Shown: positions 55,322-64,000, counted from the stretch's first letter. The stretch is 64,000 bases of DNA from JACDHG01 sp963811585 (GCA_963811585.1 CAWERR010000006.1:248001-312000), one strand, 5' to 3'. Program-made: numbers and translations. Notes: generated from the sequence alone by a model not told the origin.

Positions 55322-56425
55322 ATGACCATGCGACTCGGATTGCTGGGACTCGGCAGCGTGTCCTCTGGACCCTATGCCCAACTGATTGCGAAGCTCGCGA
55401 CCGAGGGACGCGTCGAGGTCACAGCGGCGTACGACGTCGACCCCGACAAGCGGAAGGCCGCTGCCGAGCGATTCGGCACGGATCCATCGGTAGACAGCCC
55501 ACAAGCCGTCATCGACAACGACAACGTCGATGCCGTGCTCGTCTTGACGAGCATGAACGAGCACGGGCCGCTGGCTCTGGCAGGACTGGCTGCAGGCAAA
55601 CACGTGCTCGTCGAGAAGCCGATGGCCACTTCCCTGTCGCAGGCCGCTGAACTGATCGAGGCATCACGTGACGCTCCAGGCGTGCTCGTGTGCGCACCGC
55701 ACATCGTGCTGTCGAAGACCTATCGCGCCATGCACTCACGGGTGCAGGCCGACGAAATCGGTCGCCTGCTGCTGGGACGCGCGCGGTACGGGTGGTCAGG
55801 GCCGTGGTGGGGCCGGTGGTTCTACCAGCCAGGCGGCGGGGCGTTGTTCGACCTCGGCGTCTACAACCTGACGAGCCTGTGTGGATTCTTCGGGTCGGTC
55901 CAGCGCGTGACCGCCATGGTCGGCGTCGCGATCCCCGAGCGCATGGTCGACGGCGAGATGATGAAGGTCGAAGCCGACGACAACGCGCACATCGTGCTCG
56001 ACTTCGGCGAGGGACGCTTCGCCTCCATCGCCACCGGGTTCACCATGCAGAAGTACCGCTCTCCCGCGCTCGAGCTGTATGGCTCGGACGGGGTGATGCA
56101 GATGCTGGGTGACGACTGGGCACCCGAAGGCTTCGAGCAGTGGACCAACGATCGCGGGTCCTGGGAAATCGTGCCCGAGTCCGACCCGCAGTGGCCGTGG
56201 ACCGATGGACTTCGCCACTTGGTCGATGCTGTGGACAGCGGACGGCCCACCGTGACTCGCCCGGAACACTCCTACCACGCGCTCGAGGTGATGCTGGCCG
56301 CGAAGCGCTCGGCTTCTGAAGGCCGTGTGATGGAGATCGAGAGCGAGTTCCCTGCGCTCGACTACAGCGCGTGGGATACCCAATCTGACGACGGCCGTGC
56401 CAAACACGACCCGAGGTCGAGTTGA
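55322..56425 (+). CDS. Gfo/Idh/MocA family oxidoreductase
   Basis: A 367-residue NAD(P)-dependent sugar or inositol dehydrogenase. MTMRLGLLGLGSVSSGPYAQ gives the Rossmann fold, HVLVEKPMATSLSQAAELIE the conserved EKP motif with the catalytic Lys, and RWFYQPGGGALFDLGVYNLT the G-G-x-x-x-D-x-G-x-H-like substrate motif with Val in place of the usual His. The C-terminal domain begins at SVQRVTAMVG. ATG at 55322. It is the last gene of the GntR-controlled import and catabolism cluster. Confidence 0.92.
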   Translation: MTMRLGLLGLGSVSSGPYAQLIAKLATEGRVEVTAAYDVDPDKRKAAAERFGTDPSVDSPQAVIDNDNVDAVLVLTSMNEHGPLALAGLAAGKHVLVEKPMATSLSQAAELIEASRDAPGVLVCAPHIVLSKTYRAMHSRVQADEIGRLLLGRARYGWSGPWWGRWFYQPGGGALFDLGVYNLTSLCGFFGSVQRVTAMVGVAIPERMVDGEMMKVEADDNAHIVLDFGEGRFASIATGFTMQKYRSPALELYGSDGVMQMLGDDWAPEGFEQWTNDRGSWEIVPESDPQWPWTDGLRHLVDAVDSGRPTVTRPEHSYHALEVMLAAKRSASEGRVMEIESEFPALDYSAWDTQSDDGRAKHDPRSS

Positions 56426-56478
56426 GAACCACGACGGACAGCGACATCATCGCGGCCGCGAGTAGCCGCCGGTAGGCG

Positions 56479-57141
56479 TCACCTCACGTCAAAGCCGAGC
56501 CTCTGAAGGCTGATCTTGCCCGGCACGCCGTCGGCATCGGAACCCTTGAAACCGCATCGGCGTTGCCAGGAGGCGTACGCGTCCTGCGTGATCGGGCCGA
56601 AGATGCCGTCGATAGCCATCTCCTTGGTTGCCTTGGGCACGCGCCGCTTGAGTGCCCGCTGCACCTGGCGCACGTCGTCGCGCGGATCTGGCAGCACCCT
56701 CTTGAGCCGCACCGTGGTCTTCGCCCCGCCGCCGCCCTGCGTTTGCACCCCGGTCGTGTCAAAGACACGCACGCCGTTGACGTCCTCCGCCCACCCTTGA
56801 AACTCGATGTTGAACCTGACGGTCAGCTCGTCGATGTTGACCTTCGCGACAACACCCGCTCCGGCGGCGTCGGTGCTCCAGCAATTGCCATTGCCGGTCC
56901 CGATCGCGATGTGCCCGAACCCTTGGCTCCCACCAGTCCAGTACACCGGCGCACCGCGCGGCACCTGGACCCCCGACTTGACTGGATGCTTGAACTTTGC
57001 CCCGGTCCACGCCTCAGACGCCGAGAGGAATGCCGGCTCTACGCCGTAGGCCGTGCGGACGTACCGCAGGCAGAATCCGGGCTCACAGGTGCGGTTCCTT
57101 TTGGCAAACGTGATGGCCTGGCGCGGGGTTTTCACACTCAT
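56479..57141 (-). CDS. CHAP-like amidase with C-terminal peptidoglycan-binding domain
   Basis: A 220-residue lysin-like protein. The N-terminal half carries CEPGFCLRYVRTAYGVEPAF and VPRGAPVYWTGGSQGFGHIA, a CHAP/NlpC-like layout with a catalytic Cys and His and no signal peptide. The C-terminal half is a PG_binding_1-like repeat (VRQVQRALKRRVPKATKEMA, IDGIFGPITQDAYASWQRRC). Together with the 44-residue gene that overlaps its start, it resembles a phage or tailocin endolysin module, though no other phage genes are near. Ends LQRLGFDVR. Confidence 0.82.
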   Translation of the reverse strand: MSVKTPRQAITFAKRNRTCEPGFCLRYVRTAYGVEPAFLSASEAWTGAKFKHPVKSGVQVPRGAPVYWTGGSQGFGHIAIGTGNGNCWSTDAAGAGVVAKVNIDELTVRFNIEFQGWAEDVNGVRVFDTTGVQTQGGGGAKTTVRLKRVLPDPRDDVRQVQRALKRRVPKATKEMAIDGIFGPITQDAYASWQRRCGFKGSDADGVPGKISLQRLGFDVR

Positions 57142-57272
57142 TGTGGCTCCCCGTCTTGCTGTTCGACCTCCTGGTAGCTCCCCGTTACTGGCGACAGTTC
57201 GTCGCTATCGCGGTCCGGATCGTCATACAAGTCTGGCTCTAGCTCAAGATCTTCACGTGGTTTCCTTGGCAT
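57138..57272 (-). CDS. 44-residue acidic protein preceding the lysin gene
   Basis: Begins MPRKPREDLELEPDLYDDPD after an excellent ribosome site (AAAGGAGGGTGGGATC) and ends EVEQQDGEPQ; its stop overlaps the lysin ATG (ATGA at 57138-57141), implying coupled translation. Highly charged, no membrane segment, no recognised family. Too short for most gene finders; the ribosome site and overlap are the main evidence that it is real. Confidence 0.68.
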   Translation of the reverse strand: MPRKPREDLELEPDLYDDPDRDSDELSPVTGSYQEVEQQDGEPQ

Positions 57273-57420
57273 GATCCCACCCTCCTTTGAAGAGCGATTG
57301 TGCCACCGAGTGCGGGGCTTGGGGAGTCGTACGACGTCACCGTGATTGTGTGGAATCGGCAAGCTACTCGGCGTAACTTTCGAGTTGCCTCAAGGACCCA
57401 AGGGGCACAGAGTGGTCGCC

Positions 57421-58248
57421 ATGGAGAAGCGCAGACTTGGACGTCTCGAACACCAGAGTTCGGTGCTCATCTACGGCGCCGCGGCCCTCGGCGATGTGTC
57501 GCAGGATGTGGCGGATCGCTCTGTCCAGGAAGCCCTCGACGGGGGCATCAACCACTTCGACGTGGCGGCGAGTTACGGGGACGCTGAGCTGCGGCTCGGG
57601 CCATGGATGTCGGAGATCCGAGACCAGATCTTCCTGGCGACGAAGACCGGTCACCGCGACCAGGAGTCGGCATGGCGGGAGATTCATGCCTCCCTGGACC
57701 GGCTGCAGACCGACCGCGTCGACCTGCTCCAGCTGCACGCCATCGGTGACCTGGGTGAGCTCGACGCGGCCACAGGTCCTGACGGCGCGCTCGAGGCGGC
57801 GACGCGCGCTCTGGAGCAGGGGCTGGTCGGCGCCGTCGGCATTACTGGACACGGTCACGATGCGCCCGTGACCCACCTCGAGGCCTTGCGCCGCTACCCC
57901 TTCGCGACGGTCCTGACGCCGCTCAACCCGGTGCTCTGGCGCGACGAGTCCTACCAGGCCGACTACCGGGCGCTCGTTGAGGAGATCCGCCGCCAGGACG
58001 CGGGGCTGATGACGATCAAGACGGTGTCCCGACGCAACTGGCCAGCCGCCGCCGACCAGTCGTACACGACGTGGTACGAGCCGTACGACAACCAGTCTCG
58101 CATCAATGCGGCGGTCTCCTGGGTGCTCTCGCACGAGGAGGTAACCGGAATCCCGACTGCCGGCGACGTTCGACTGCTGGGCATGCAGTTGGAGGCTGAG
58201 CGCGAGCCGTATGTCGCCCGCCGACGCCGAACAGCAACTGGCGAATGA
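57421..58248 (+). CDS. aldo/keto reductase
   Basis: A 275-residue (alpha/beta)8 oxidoreductase. MEKRRLGRLEHQSSVLIYGA starts it. GGINHFDVAASYGDAELRLG holds catalytic Asp and Tyr, IFLATKTGHRD the Lys and VDLLQLHAIGDLGELDA the His. GLVGAVGITGHGHDAPVTHL and WVLSHEEVTGIPTAGDVRLL complete the fold. ATG at 57421; an ATG-initiated extension back to 57346 lacks conservation. Unlike the copy at 17482 this gene is intact. Substrate unknown. Confidence 0.92.
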   Translation: MEKRRLGRLEHQSSVLIYGAAALGDVSQDVADRSVQEALDGGINHFDVAASYGDAELRLGPWMSEIRDQIFLATKTGHRDQESAWREIHASLDRLQTDRVDLLQLHAIGDLGELDAATGPDGALEAATRALEQGLVGAVGITGHGHDAPVTHLEALRRYPFATVLTPLNPVLWRDESYQADYRALVEEIRRQDAGLMTIKTVSRRNWPAAADQSYTTWYEPYDNQSRINAAVSWVLSHEEVTGIPTAGDVRLLGMQLEAEREPYVARRRRTATGE

Positions 58249-58332
58249 CGATGACTACTCATCGCCGTTCATCGCGATGCCGTTCTGACCCGACGGGCTG
58301 ATTGGCAACGGCGACATGGCCGTCGCAAGGGT

Positions 58333-61300
58333 CTAGCCTGCCGATGGCCACTGCGGGCAGGTCACCTGGTAAGGCCGGCTGGGGAAGAACTGACTCCACT
58401 CGTCCCGTGTCAGGTTGCGTCCGGCGATCCTGCACGCGCGTTCCAGCCACGTGCTCATGCGGGTGTCCACCGTGAAGATCCGTCCGTCGGCCGATGCCAC
58501 CAGGAGGCCCTTGCTGTCGGGCAGGTAGGCGATGGTCATGCCGGGTCCGAGGCTGGCAGTCGACCACACGCCCGTGGCAGGAAGGTTCGGGAGCGGGATG
58601 CTCGCCTGGTAGGCACCGGTCCGGCCGTCCCAGATCCTGATCCGGTCCGGTTGCACCGACGCGAACTGGCTGCCGTCGGGTGCGTAGACGACGTCGAACC
58701 CTTCCCTCAGCGACGGGTCCTCAGCCCACGCCAACGTTTCGGCGTCGATGAGCCGCACGTATCCGGAAGAGTCGACGGCTGCAAGGACCGACCCGTTCGG
58801 CGAGATCGCAGCCAGCCTGTCCTGCGTCGTCAGTAGCTCCCGCGTGGACTGCAGGATCTCCCCGTTCGCGGGGTCGACCCAGGCGATCGACCCGAACTCC
58901 TTGAGCACCAGGAGCGTCTCGCCGTGGGGATCAGGCAGCAGGGAAACGGCGTCGTGGGCAAAGGCGACAGGTTCGCGGACCGGCTGCAGCGTCGCCCGAG
59001 CCAGCGATTCCAGGTGTCCAGCTCGGTCATCGACGTAGACCGTTTTGCCATCGGCGCCGAACGCCGCCAGCACTCGCACCCCTGGCCGGTAGCTGCGCTG
59101 CTCGACCAGGCGGCCAGTCTCCGCGTCCCTCAGCGACAGCACGCCTGGTCCTATGGTCAGGCGCCAGCGGGAGTTCGGTGACCAGACGTGGTTCGACAGC
59201 TGTTTGCGCATGGAGACCGGCCTAGTTTCCTGACCGGTCCGGTAGTCGACGAACCACACGCGGTCGTCCTGGATACGCGCGACGCTTTGGCCGTCGGGCC
59301 CTGCAAGCGACACGCCGATCTTCCCCTCGCCGGTGCTGCCGACTTCACCGACGGACAGGAAATCGCCGTGACCGGTCACGTCCCAGGCCATCAGCTCGAA
59401 CGCTGAGGGCTCGGACGTCGCGACGCCGGGCTCCGAGCGGCTGTCAGGCCCTGAGCTGGTGTATACGGTGCGGTCATCCCGGCTGAATCCGGCGCCCCAG
59501 ATCTGGTCCTTGTGGGCCGCGAACCTGCCGAGCTGCACACCCGAGTCGGCGTCCCAGACGAGCGTGGTCCTGTCCACCGACGTCGACAGCAGCATCGAAC
59601 CGTCGTGGGAGTACTCGATGTCCGTGACTTCGGCTGTGTGTCCTCGAAGCGCCTTACCTTTCGTCTCGAGGGCCTTGGTGTCAAAGCGGAGGATCCGGTT
59701 GCCGGTCGCGACTGCCAGGCTGGACCCGTCCGGGCTGACGTCCACAGCGCCTTTCAGGGGTTGTTTGATGAGGCCGGACCCGGTCCACTTGAGCAGGCGG
59801 CCGGAGTCAACATCGAAAACGCGGACCGAGCGGGGACCGATCGTCGCGGTGTAGACGAGCCGGCCGTCGGGACTCAACGCGGCCTGGGGCAGGTCAGGCA
59901 AGTTCACCTTGAACACCGGCTTGGACGGGTCAGCCACGTCCCACACCAGCACGGCCGCGAGAAGTGGTCCGTCTGGACCGAGGTACCTGTTGATGCCCGC
60001 CACCAGCCGGTTGCCGTCATGGCTGAAAGCCAGCGAGTACTCGACGTTGGCGCCGCTCGGCCACCCGCCGGGCTGCCGGGCAGACAGCTCGCCACTGGGG
60101 ACGTCGTACAGGTGCACCGGATGCGCGAAGATGCGGGGGGTCGGTCCGCCCGTCCATTGGTTGACGGCGGCCGCCATCAGCTTGCCGTCCGGGGAGAATG
60201 TGATGGCGCTGGTGGGCGTATCATCGCCGAACTCGATCGGGGCCAGCGTGGTTGCGTCGAAGAGCTGCAAGCCCGCGTCGGGATTGCCCAGCGCCACCAG
60301 CGCGCCGTCGCCGCTCACCGCGAGCGAGACTGACGCGCCGTCGGTCTCCTGGATCCGTTGCAGTGATCCCAGCCTGGTCAGCGTGGTGGCCAGGTTCTCC
60401 CATTCCTGCGGGGAATCGTCAACCTGCAGGGCTGCTAGCTCGAGCAGGAGAGAAACCGCCGCGATGTCCTGATTGAGAGCCTGCGCTCCAGCCCCCCGGG
60501 CCTCGGCTAGCCGGGCAGCGGCTTCGGAGCTGGCCTGGTTTTGTTGGGCCTGGTCCGCGGATCGGAGCGCCAGGACACCGGCGACCAGGGCCAGCACGAG
60601 GAGTACACCGACTCCGGCCAGCGCACTCCGTAGACGGCGGTTTACCTTGCGTTCGCGGGCGGCCCTGGTCTGAGCGGCGTGCAGCTCGGCCATGGACAGT
60701 GCGACCGAGGCGTCGAGGAAGGCGGTCTCGGCGTCGTTCAGGTCGGGCGTGGTGCGCTCCCGCCATTCCAGGGTCCGGCTCAGCCGGGTGCCTCGGTAGA
60801 GCTCGCTGTCCGGACGCCCCATGGCTTCCCAGGCGTCGGCGGCTCCGGCCAGGTGGCGGAACAGCCGCTGGCCGTCGATGTCGTCGTCGAGCCAGCCGCG
60901 CAGTCGCGGCCAAACCCGCACGAGTGCCTCGTGGGCGATCTGGAGGGTGTCGCCGTCGATGCTGACCAGCCGGGCCTCGACCAGCAGCTCGACAAGTCGT
61001 TGGTGGCCGGCGTCGGCGGCGACCTTGGCCCTGGGGACGCGGGCCCGGACTGGGTCGCCGTCCTCGGTGGGCATGACCAGCCGGAGCAGCAAGCTGCGGA
61101 GCTGGGTGCGTTCGGCAGGGTCCATGGCGTCGTACAAGGACTCGGCGGACTGGGAGACGGCCTGCCGGATCCCGCCGGTAGCCCGGTACCCGGCAACGGT
61201 CAGCGTCGGTCCTTCACGGCGTTCCCAGGTCTCGCGCAGCACGTGGGAGAGCAGCGGCAGCGCGGCGGGCTCGCCCTCTACGTCGCGAACCAGCAGGTCG

Positions 61301-62685
61301 ACGAGACCTGGTTCGAGCCGCAGCCCGGCGCGGCGGGCCGGACCCTCGATCGCGCTCCGCAGCCCAGGCTCGCCCATCGGGCCGAGCAGATACATGCCGT
61401 CCTCCAGGACCCGGGCGATCTCCGGGTATGGCGCGAGATCGCCGAGGTGGTCGGCTCGGAGAGCCAGCACGAGCGGGCCGCCGGCGCCCACGTGCAGCGC
61501 GAGTGCCGCGAAGTAGCGCGCCCGTTCGGCCGCGTCGGCGCAGAGTGTGACGGCCTCCTCGGCCTGGTCCACCACCAGGGTCTGGCGCCCACGCGGCTTC
61601 AACTCGACTAGCGAGTCCATGGGGTGCTCACCAGGTGAGGTGACGAGCACAGGGGTCCCGCTGCGGGAAAGCGAGGCCACGACGCCGGCTCGGACGAGGG
61701 AGGACTTGCCCACTCCGGACGGACCGATCACCGCGAGCACGCTCGTGTCACGCAGCCGGCGTACGCAGGCGGCAACGTCGTCCTCGCGGCCGAAGAACGT
61801 GTCTGCGTCAGCGGCGTCGAAGGGCAGCAGGCCGCGGTAGGGACAGGTGGCACTGACCTCCGCTGAGGTCACCGGAAAGAGTGACGGGTCCTGCCGCAGC
61901 AGCATGGCTTCGAGCTCGACCAGATCGCGTCCCGGATCGAGTCCGAGCTCGTCGACAAGCATCTCGCGGGCGCGTTTGATCGCGCCGAGAGCCTCCGCCT
62001 GCCGCCCCGCCTGGTGCAACGCGGTCGCGAGCAGGGCCCAACGGCGTTCACGGAAGGGCGCTTTGGCGACCAGCGTCCGGGCCTGCTCCAGCACTGCCTC
62101 GACGTGGCCGGCCCGGATCTCGGCTTGTATGCGCAGCTCTTCGGCGTCCATCCGCATGCCCTCGAGACGCCCGGCCTCCACTTCGCCCGGCTCCCACTCC
62201 TCGAGATCGGTCAGCGCCCGCCCACGCCACAGGTCCAGGGCGTCCTTCACCAGGTACGACGCCCGCGCCGGGTCGCCGCCTGACAGGGCCTCCCGCGCTC
62301 GCTCGACGAGCCGCTCGAAAAGCCGGTGGTCCAACTCGTCATCGTTCAACGTCAGGCGGTAGCCGGACGACCCCGACTCGATGGCAGCCACACCGAGCCG
62401 CTTCCGCAGCCGAACGACACTGCCCTGCACCACCTTGGTCCATGTCGCGGGCGGGGTGTCGCCCCACAGCGCGTCCGCCAGGGTCTCGGTGCTGACCGGG
62501 TCGCCGGCGCGCACCACCAGCGCCGAGAGAACGACCCGGTCTCTCGGGCTGAGTCCGTTCTCCTGGCCATCGACCTGGAGCGGACCGAGCACGGCGATAC
62601 CCACGGTGTCGACTGTCGCCCTCTTCTTGGGCGGCGTCAACGCGGCCGTTACCGAGTTGACACCGGTCCGGCGACGGGCTGACAC
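58333..62685 (-). CDS. giant SARP regulator: BTAD, nSTAND1 ATPase, membrane helix, WD40-like propellers
   Basis: A 1450-residue regulator of AfsR type. Residues about 25-120 are a winged helix (VLGPLQVDGQENGLSPRDRV; ADALWGDTPPATWTKVVQGS), about 120-275 the BTAD domain (FRERRWALLATALHQAGRQA, REMLVDELGLDPGRDLVELE). An nSTAND1 ATPase follows (FFGREDDVAACVRRL; Walker A GPSGVGKSSLVRAG near 320; Walker B TLVVDQAEEAVTL). A membrane helix lies near 685-705 (LAGVGVLLVLALVAGVLALR). The rest is ~14 degenerate WD40-like blades (HTAEVTDIEYSHDGSMLLS). The membrane helix suggests a membrane-tethered sensor. Unbroken over 4.35 kb. GTG at 62685, or the GTG of VGIAVLG slightly later. Confidence 0.94.
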   Translation of the reverse strand: MSARRRTGVNSVTAALTPPKKRATVDTVGIAVLGPLQVDGQENGLSPRDRVVLSALVVRAGDPVSTETLADALWGDTPPATWTKVVQGSVVRLRKRLGVAAIESGSSGYRLTLNDDELDHRLFERLVERAREALSGGDPARASYLVKDALDLWRGRALTDLEEWEPGEVEAGRLEGMRMDAEELRIQAEIRAGHVEAVLEQARTLVAKAPFRERRWALLATALHQAGRQAEALGAIKRAREMLVDELGLDPGRDLVELEAMLLRQDPSLFPVTSAEVSATCPYRGLLPFDAADADTFFGREDDVAACVRRLRDTSVLAVIGPSGVGKSSLVRAGVVASLSRSGTPVLVTSPGEHPMDSLVELKPRGRQTLVVDQAEEAVTLCADAAERARYFAALALHVGAGGPLVLALRADHLGDLAPYPEIARVLEDGMYLLGPMGEPGLRSAIEGPARRAGLRLEPGLVDLLVRDVEGEPAALPLLSHVLRETWERREGPTLTVAGYRATGGIRQAVSQSAESLYDAMDPAERTQLRSLLLRLVMPTEDGDPVRARVPRAKVAADAGHQRLVELLVEARLVSIDGDTLQIAHEALVRVWPRLRGWLDDDIDGQRLFRHLAGAADAWEAMGRPDSELYRGTRLSRTLEWRERTTPDLNDAETAFLDASVALSMAELHAAQTRAARERKVNRRLRSALAGVGVLLVLALVAGVLALRSADQAQQNQASSEAAARLAEARGAGAQALNQDIAAVSLLLELAALQVDDSPQEWENLATTLTRLGSLQRIQETDGASVSLAVSGDGALVALGNPDAGLQLFDATTLAPIEFGDDTPTSAITFSPDGKLMAAAVNQWTGGPTPRIFAHPVHLYDVPSGELSARQPGGWPSGANVEYSLAFSHDGNRLVAGINRYLGPDGPLLAAVLVWDVADPSKPVFKVNLPDLPQAALSPDGRLVYTATIGPRSVRVFDVDSGRLLKWTGSGLIKQPLKGAVDVSPDGSSLAVATGNRILRFDTKALETKGKALRGHTAEVTDIEYSHDGSMLLSTSVDRTTLVWDADSGVQLGRFAAHKDQIWGAGFSRDDRTVYTSSGPDSRSEPGVATSEPSAFELMAWDVTGHGDFLSVGEVGSTGEGKIGVSLAGPDGQSVARIQDDRVWFVDYRTGQETRPVSMRKQLSNHVWSPNSRWRLTIGPGVLSLRDAETGRLVEQRSYRPGVRVLAAFGADGKTVYVDDRAGHLESLARATLQPVREPVAFAHDAVSLLPDPHGETLLVLKEFGSIAWVDPANGEILQSTRELLTTQDRLAAISPNGSVLAAVDSSGYVRLIDAETLAWAEDPSLREGFDVVYAPDGSQFASVQPDRIRIWDGRTGAYQASIPLPNLPATGVWSTASLGPGMTIAYLPDSKGLLVASADGRIFTVDTRMSTWLERACRIAGRNLTRDEWSQFFPSRPYQVTCPQWPSAG

Positions 62686-62739
62686 CGCCTCAACCGAGAA
62701 CGGAGTGTCTGCACTCCCGACTCTCCTGAGGAGCCCATC

Positions 62740-63492
62740 ATGACCAGACGCTTGAACCGAGGCATCTTGCCGCTCCTGGCGGCCGCGTCGCTGCTGCTCA
62801 CCGCATGCAGCGATAACACGTCAGACACGACTCAGGCGGAGTCGTCCACCACGCCCTCGTCCGACGCGACGGACGGCGCCACGGACGCACAGCCGCCCTG
62901 GACGCTCCTCTCCGACGAGCCCGACCACACTCAGCTCGCCGCCGGAGCTTACGGGCTCACCGCCAACGGCGTGTCCACCCACGTCGCGGTGATCCAGGCT
63001 CCCGAGGGCTACCAGAGCTTCGGCGGCTGGACGTTCCTCACCGGGGAGCCGTTCCATGCGATGGGCTTCCACACAGCAGAACTGGTCCCCCCCGACCCAT
63101 GCGGCTCCAAGGGGGGCGACAAGTTCAAAGCGGCCGTGGACCCTGGACCTTCGGTGAAGGATCTGGCCGAGGCCCTGGTCGCCCAGAAGGGGGCCACGAC
63201 CTCTGAGCCCGTCCCGGTCACGGTGGACGGTCATCGGGGCCTGTACTTGACCTACCAGGTCGCGAAGGGCATCGACGTACTGCGGTGCGAGGAGCGCGCC
63301 TTCGACGGCTTCAGCACCGGTCCCGACGGCGTGTGGTACCTCGAGGCGGCGCGTGAACGCGCCGCCATCTGGATCCTCGACGTCGACGGCGAGCGCCTCG
63401 TCCTGGCCTGGGTCGCCGAGCCCGGTGTCAGCTGGGCGCAGATGCGGGAGATGACCCGCATGGTCGAGTCGGCCCGCTTCGTCGAGCAGTAG
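62740..63492 (+). CDS. secreted lipoprotein of unknown function
   Basis: A 250-residue lipoprotein: signal peptide MTRRLNRGILPLLAAASLLL with lipobox ending at Cys23, a Ser/Thr/Asp-rich linker, and a globular domain (GAYGLTANGVSTHVAVIQAP; FHAMGFHTAELVPPDPCGSK; VLRCEERAFDGFSTGPDGVW). The two Cys residues could form a disulfide outside the cell. No named family is recognised. Divergent from the SARP-nSTAND gene across only 54 bp, so the two may share regulation. Confidence 0.85.
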   Translation: MTRRLNRGILPLLAAASLLLTACSDNTSDTTQAESSTTPSSDATDGATDAQPPWTLLSDEPDHTQLAAGAYGLTANGVSTHVAVIQAPEGYQSFGGWTFLTGEPFHAMGFHTAELVPPDPCGSKGGDKFKAAVDPGPSVKDLAEALVAQKGATTSEPVPVTVDGHRGLYLTYQVAKGIDVLRCEERAFDGFSTGPDGVWYLEAARERAAIWILDVDGERLVLAWVAEPGVSWAQMREMTRMVESARFVEQ

Positions 63493-63499
63493 GTCGGCC

Positions 63500-64000
63500 A
63501 TGTTGCACGCTCTGCCGCGCCTTGCCCAGTTGGTTGCCGGGCTGGGCACCGTAGTCCTGGCCACGGCGGCCATCGCCTGCAGCAGAACTGACGGCCAGGT
63601 GACGGTCGTGCCGCCGCCATCCTCGATCCGCGTGGCGGACAGAGCGGACGACCACTCATCTCCGCCACCAGGCCCGCGGGGCACAGTCAGCCTGGCCTTC
63701 GCCGGTGACGTCCACTTCCAGCTCAATCTCGCGGCAATGCTCGACCTCCCGCGCGGCGCGCTCGGGCCGATCACACAGACACTGAAGGCGGCGGACCTGA
63801 CGATGGTCAACCTGGAGTCGTCCATCACTGACCGTGGTACCCCGGAGGCCAAGGAGCTCGAGGTCGCCAGCGAGCGCTACTACTACCGCACCTCTCCCGC
63901 CGCACTCGAACTCCTTGCCGCAGCGGGTATCGACGTGGTCACGATGGCGAACAACCACGGCGCCGACTACGGGCCAATCGGCCTCAAGGACACCCTCGCT
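63500..64000 (+). CDS. CapA-like (PGA_cap metallophosphatase-type) protein, N-terminal part (cut by window edge)
   Basis: The first 167 residues of a CapA/PgsA-like protein, reading off the right edge. A lipoprotein-type signal (LATAAIACSRTD, Cys27) is followed by VSLAFAGDVHFQLNLAAMLD (metal-binding Asp and His), ADLTMVNLESSITDRGTPEA (conserved Asn and Glu) and GIDVVTMANNHGADYGPIGL (Asn-His motif), typical of the calcineurin-like CapA fold. Family members are linked to poly-gamma-glutamate or polysaccharide synthesis. It starts 7 bases after the upstream lipoprotein stop, so the two are probably an operon. Confidence 0.88.
   Translation, partial: MLHALPRLAQLVAGLGTVVLATAAIACSRTDGQVTVVPPPSSIRVADRADDHSSPPPGPRGTVSLAFAGDVHFQLNLAAMLDLPRGALGPITQTLKAADLTMVNLESSITDRGTPEAKELEVASERYYYRTSPAALELLAAAGIDVVTMANNHGADYGPIGLKDTLA

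Noticed and set aside
1865..57272. A prophage spanning the two lysins
   Set aside because: They are 54 kb apart with ordinary chromosomal genes between and no integrase, capsid, tail or holin genes.

Overview
The window is high-GC DNA (roughly two-thirds G+C by eye) with compact operons, many GTG/TTG starts and strong third-position G/C bias. The gene set points to an actinobacterium: an InhA-type FabI, DUF3099, glgC beside glgA/glgM, an ECF42-type sigma factor, a giant SARP/BTAD regulator and a tricorn-like protease. The gene orders and the dispersed GGTCTCGACAAGCTCGACC palindromes suit Nocardioidaceae or another Propionibacteriales family, but that placement is inference. I see no transposase, integrase, CRISPR array, rRNA or origin. 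The only RNA gene found is tRNA-Leu(GAG).

Layout. 1-1.9 kb: M20 peptidase fragment, tRNA-Leu, a small unknown gene and a TetR regulator with tandem operators. 1.9-3.0 kb: a lytic-transglycosylase/M23 lysin without a signal peptide. 3.2-5.5 kb: the most unusual locus. A strongly acidic 83-residue peptide made largely of seven DADGTDGG repeats is followed, with tight coupling, by a JmjC/cupin Fe(II)-2-oxoglutarate oxygenase and a sucrase/ferredoxin-like thioredoxin-fold [2Fe-2S] protein. This looks like a substrate-modifying enzyme-redox partner set. 6.0-10.1 kb: a DUF4129/MoxR/DUF58 membrane operon bracketed by two families of hairpin repeats. 10.2-17.5 kb: PAP2 enzyme, methyltransferase, cyclophilin, gamma-glutamyltransferase, divergent glgC and glgA/glgM, and an AlkD-like protein. 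17.5-26.3 kb: aldo/keto reductase, LigB-type dioxygenase, peptide deformylase, GAF-PAS-GGDEF cyclase, TrmH methylase, secreted alpha/beta hydrolase, siroheme synthase and a YbhB protein. 26.3-33.3 kb: an ABC-2 exporter, alpha/beta hydrolase, TauE, SPFH, NfeD and an ABC ATPase. 33.3-46.9 kb: serB, sixA, cyanophycin metabolism (cphB-cphA, and further on a CphA-like Mur ligase without ATP-grasp), ECF42/YciI, inhA-fabG, DUF3099 and a methyltransferase. 47.0-50.4 kb: tricorn-like protease. 50.4-56.4 kb: a GntR-controlled sugar ABC importer with a PhyH dioxygenase and a Gfo/Idh dehydrogenase. 56.5-64 kb: a second lysin with a 44-residue partner, an aldo/keto reductase, a 1450-residue SARP-nSTAND-WD40 regulator, a lipoprotein and a truncated CapA-like gene.

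Quality warning. About sixteen otherwise conserved genes are interrupted by single-base frame changes, with homology continuing in the next frame. They are densest at 7.2-9.5 kb and 47.7-50.3 kb, while cphA, glgC and the 4.35-kb SARP gene are clean. I read most of these as assembly or sequencing errors rather than gene decay, but the sequence alone cannot prove it.
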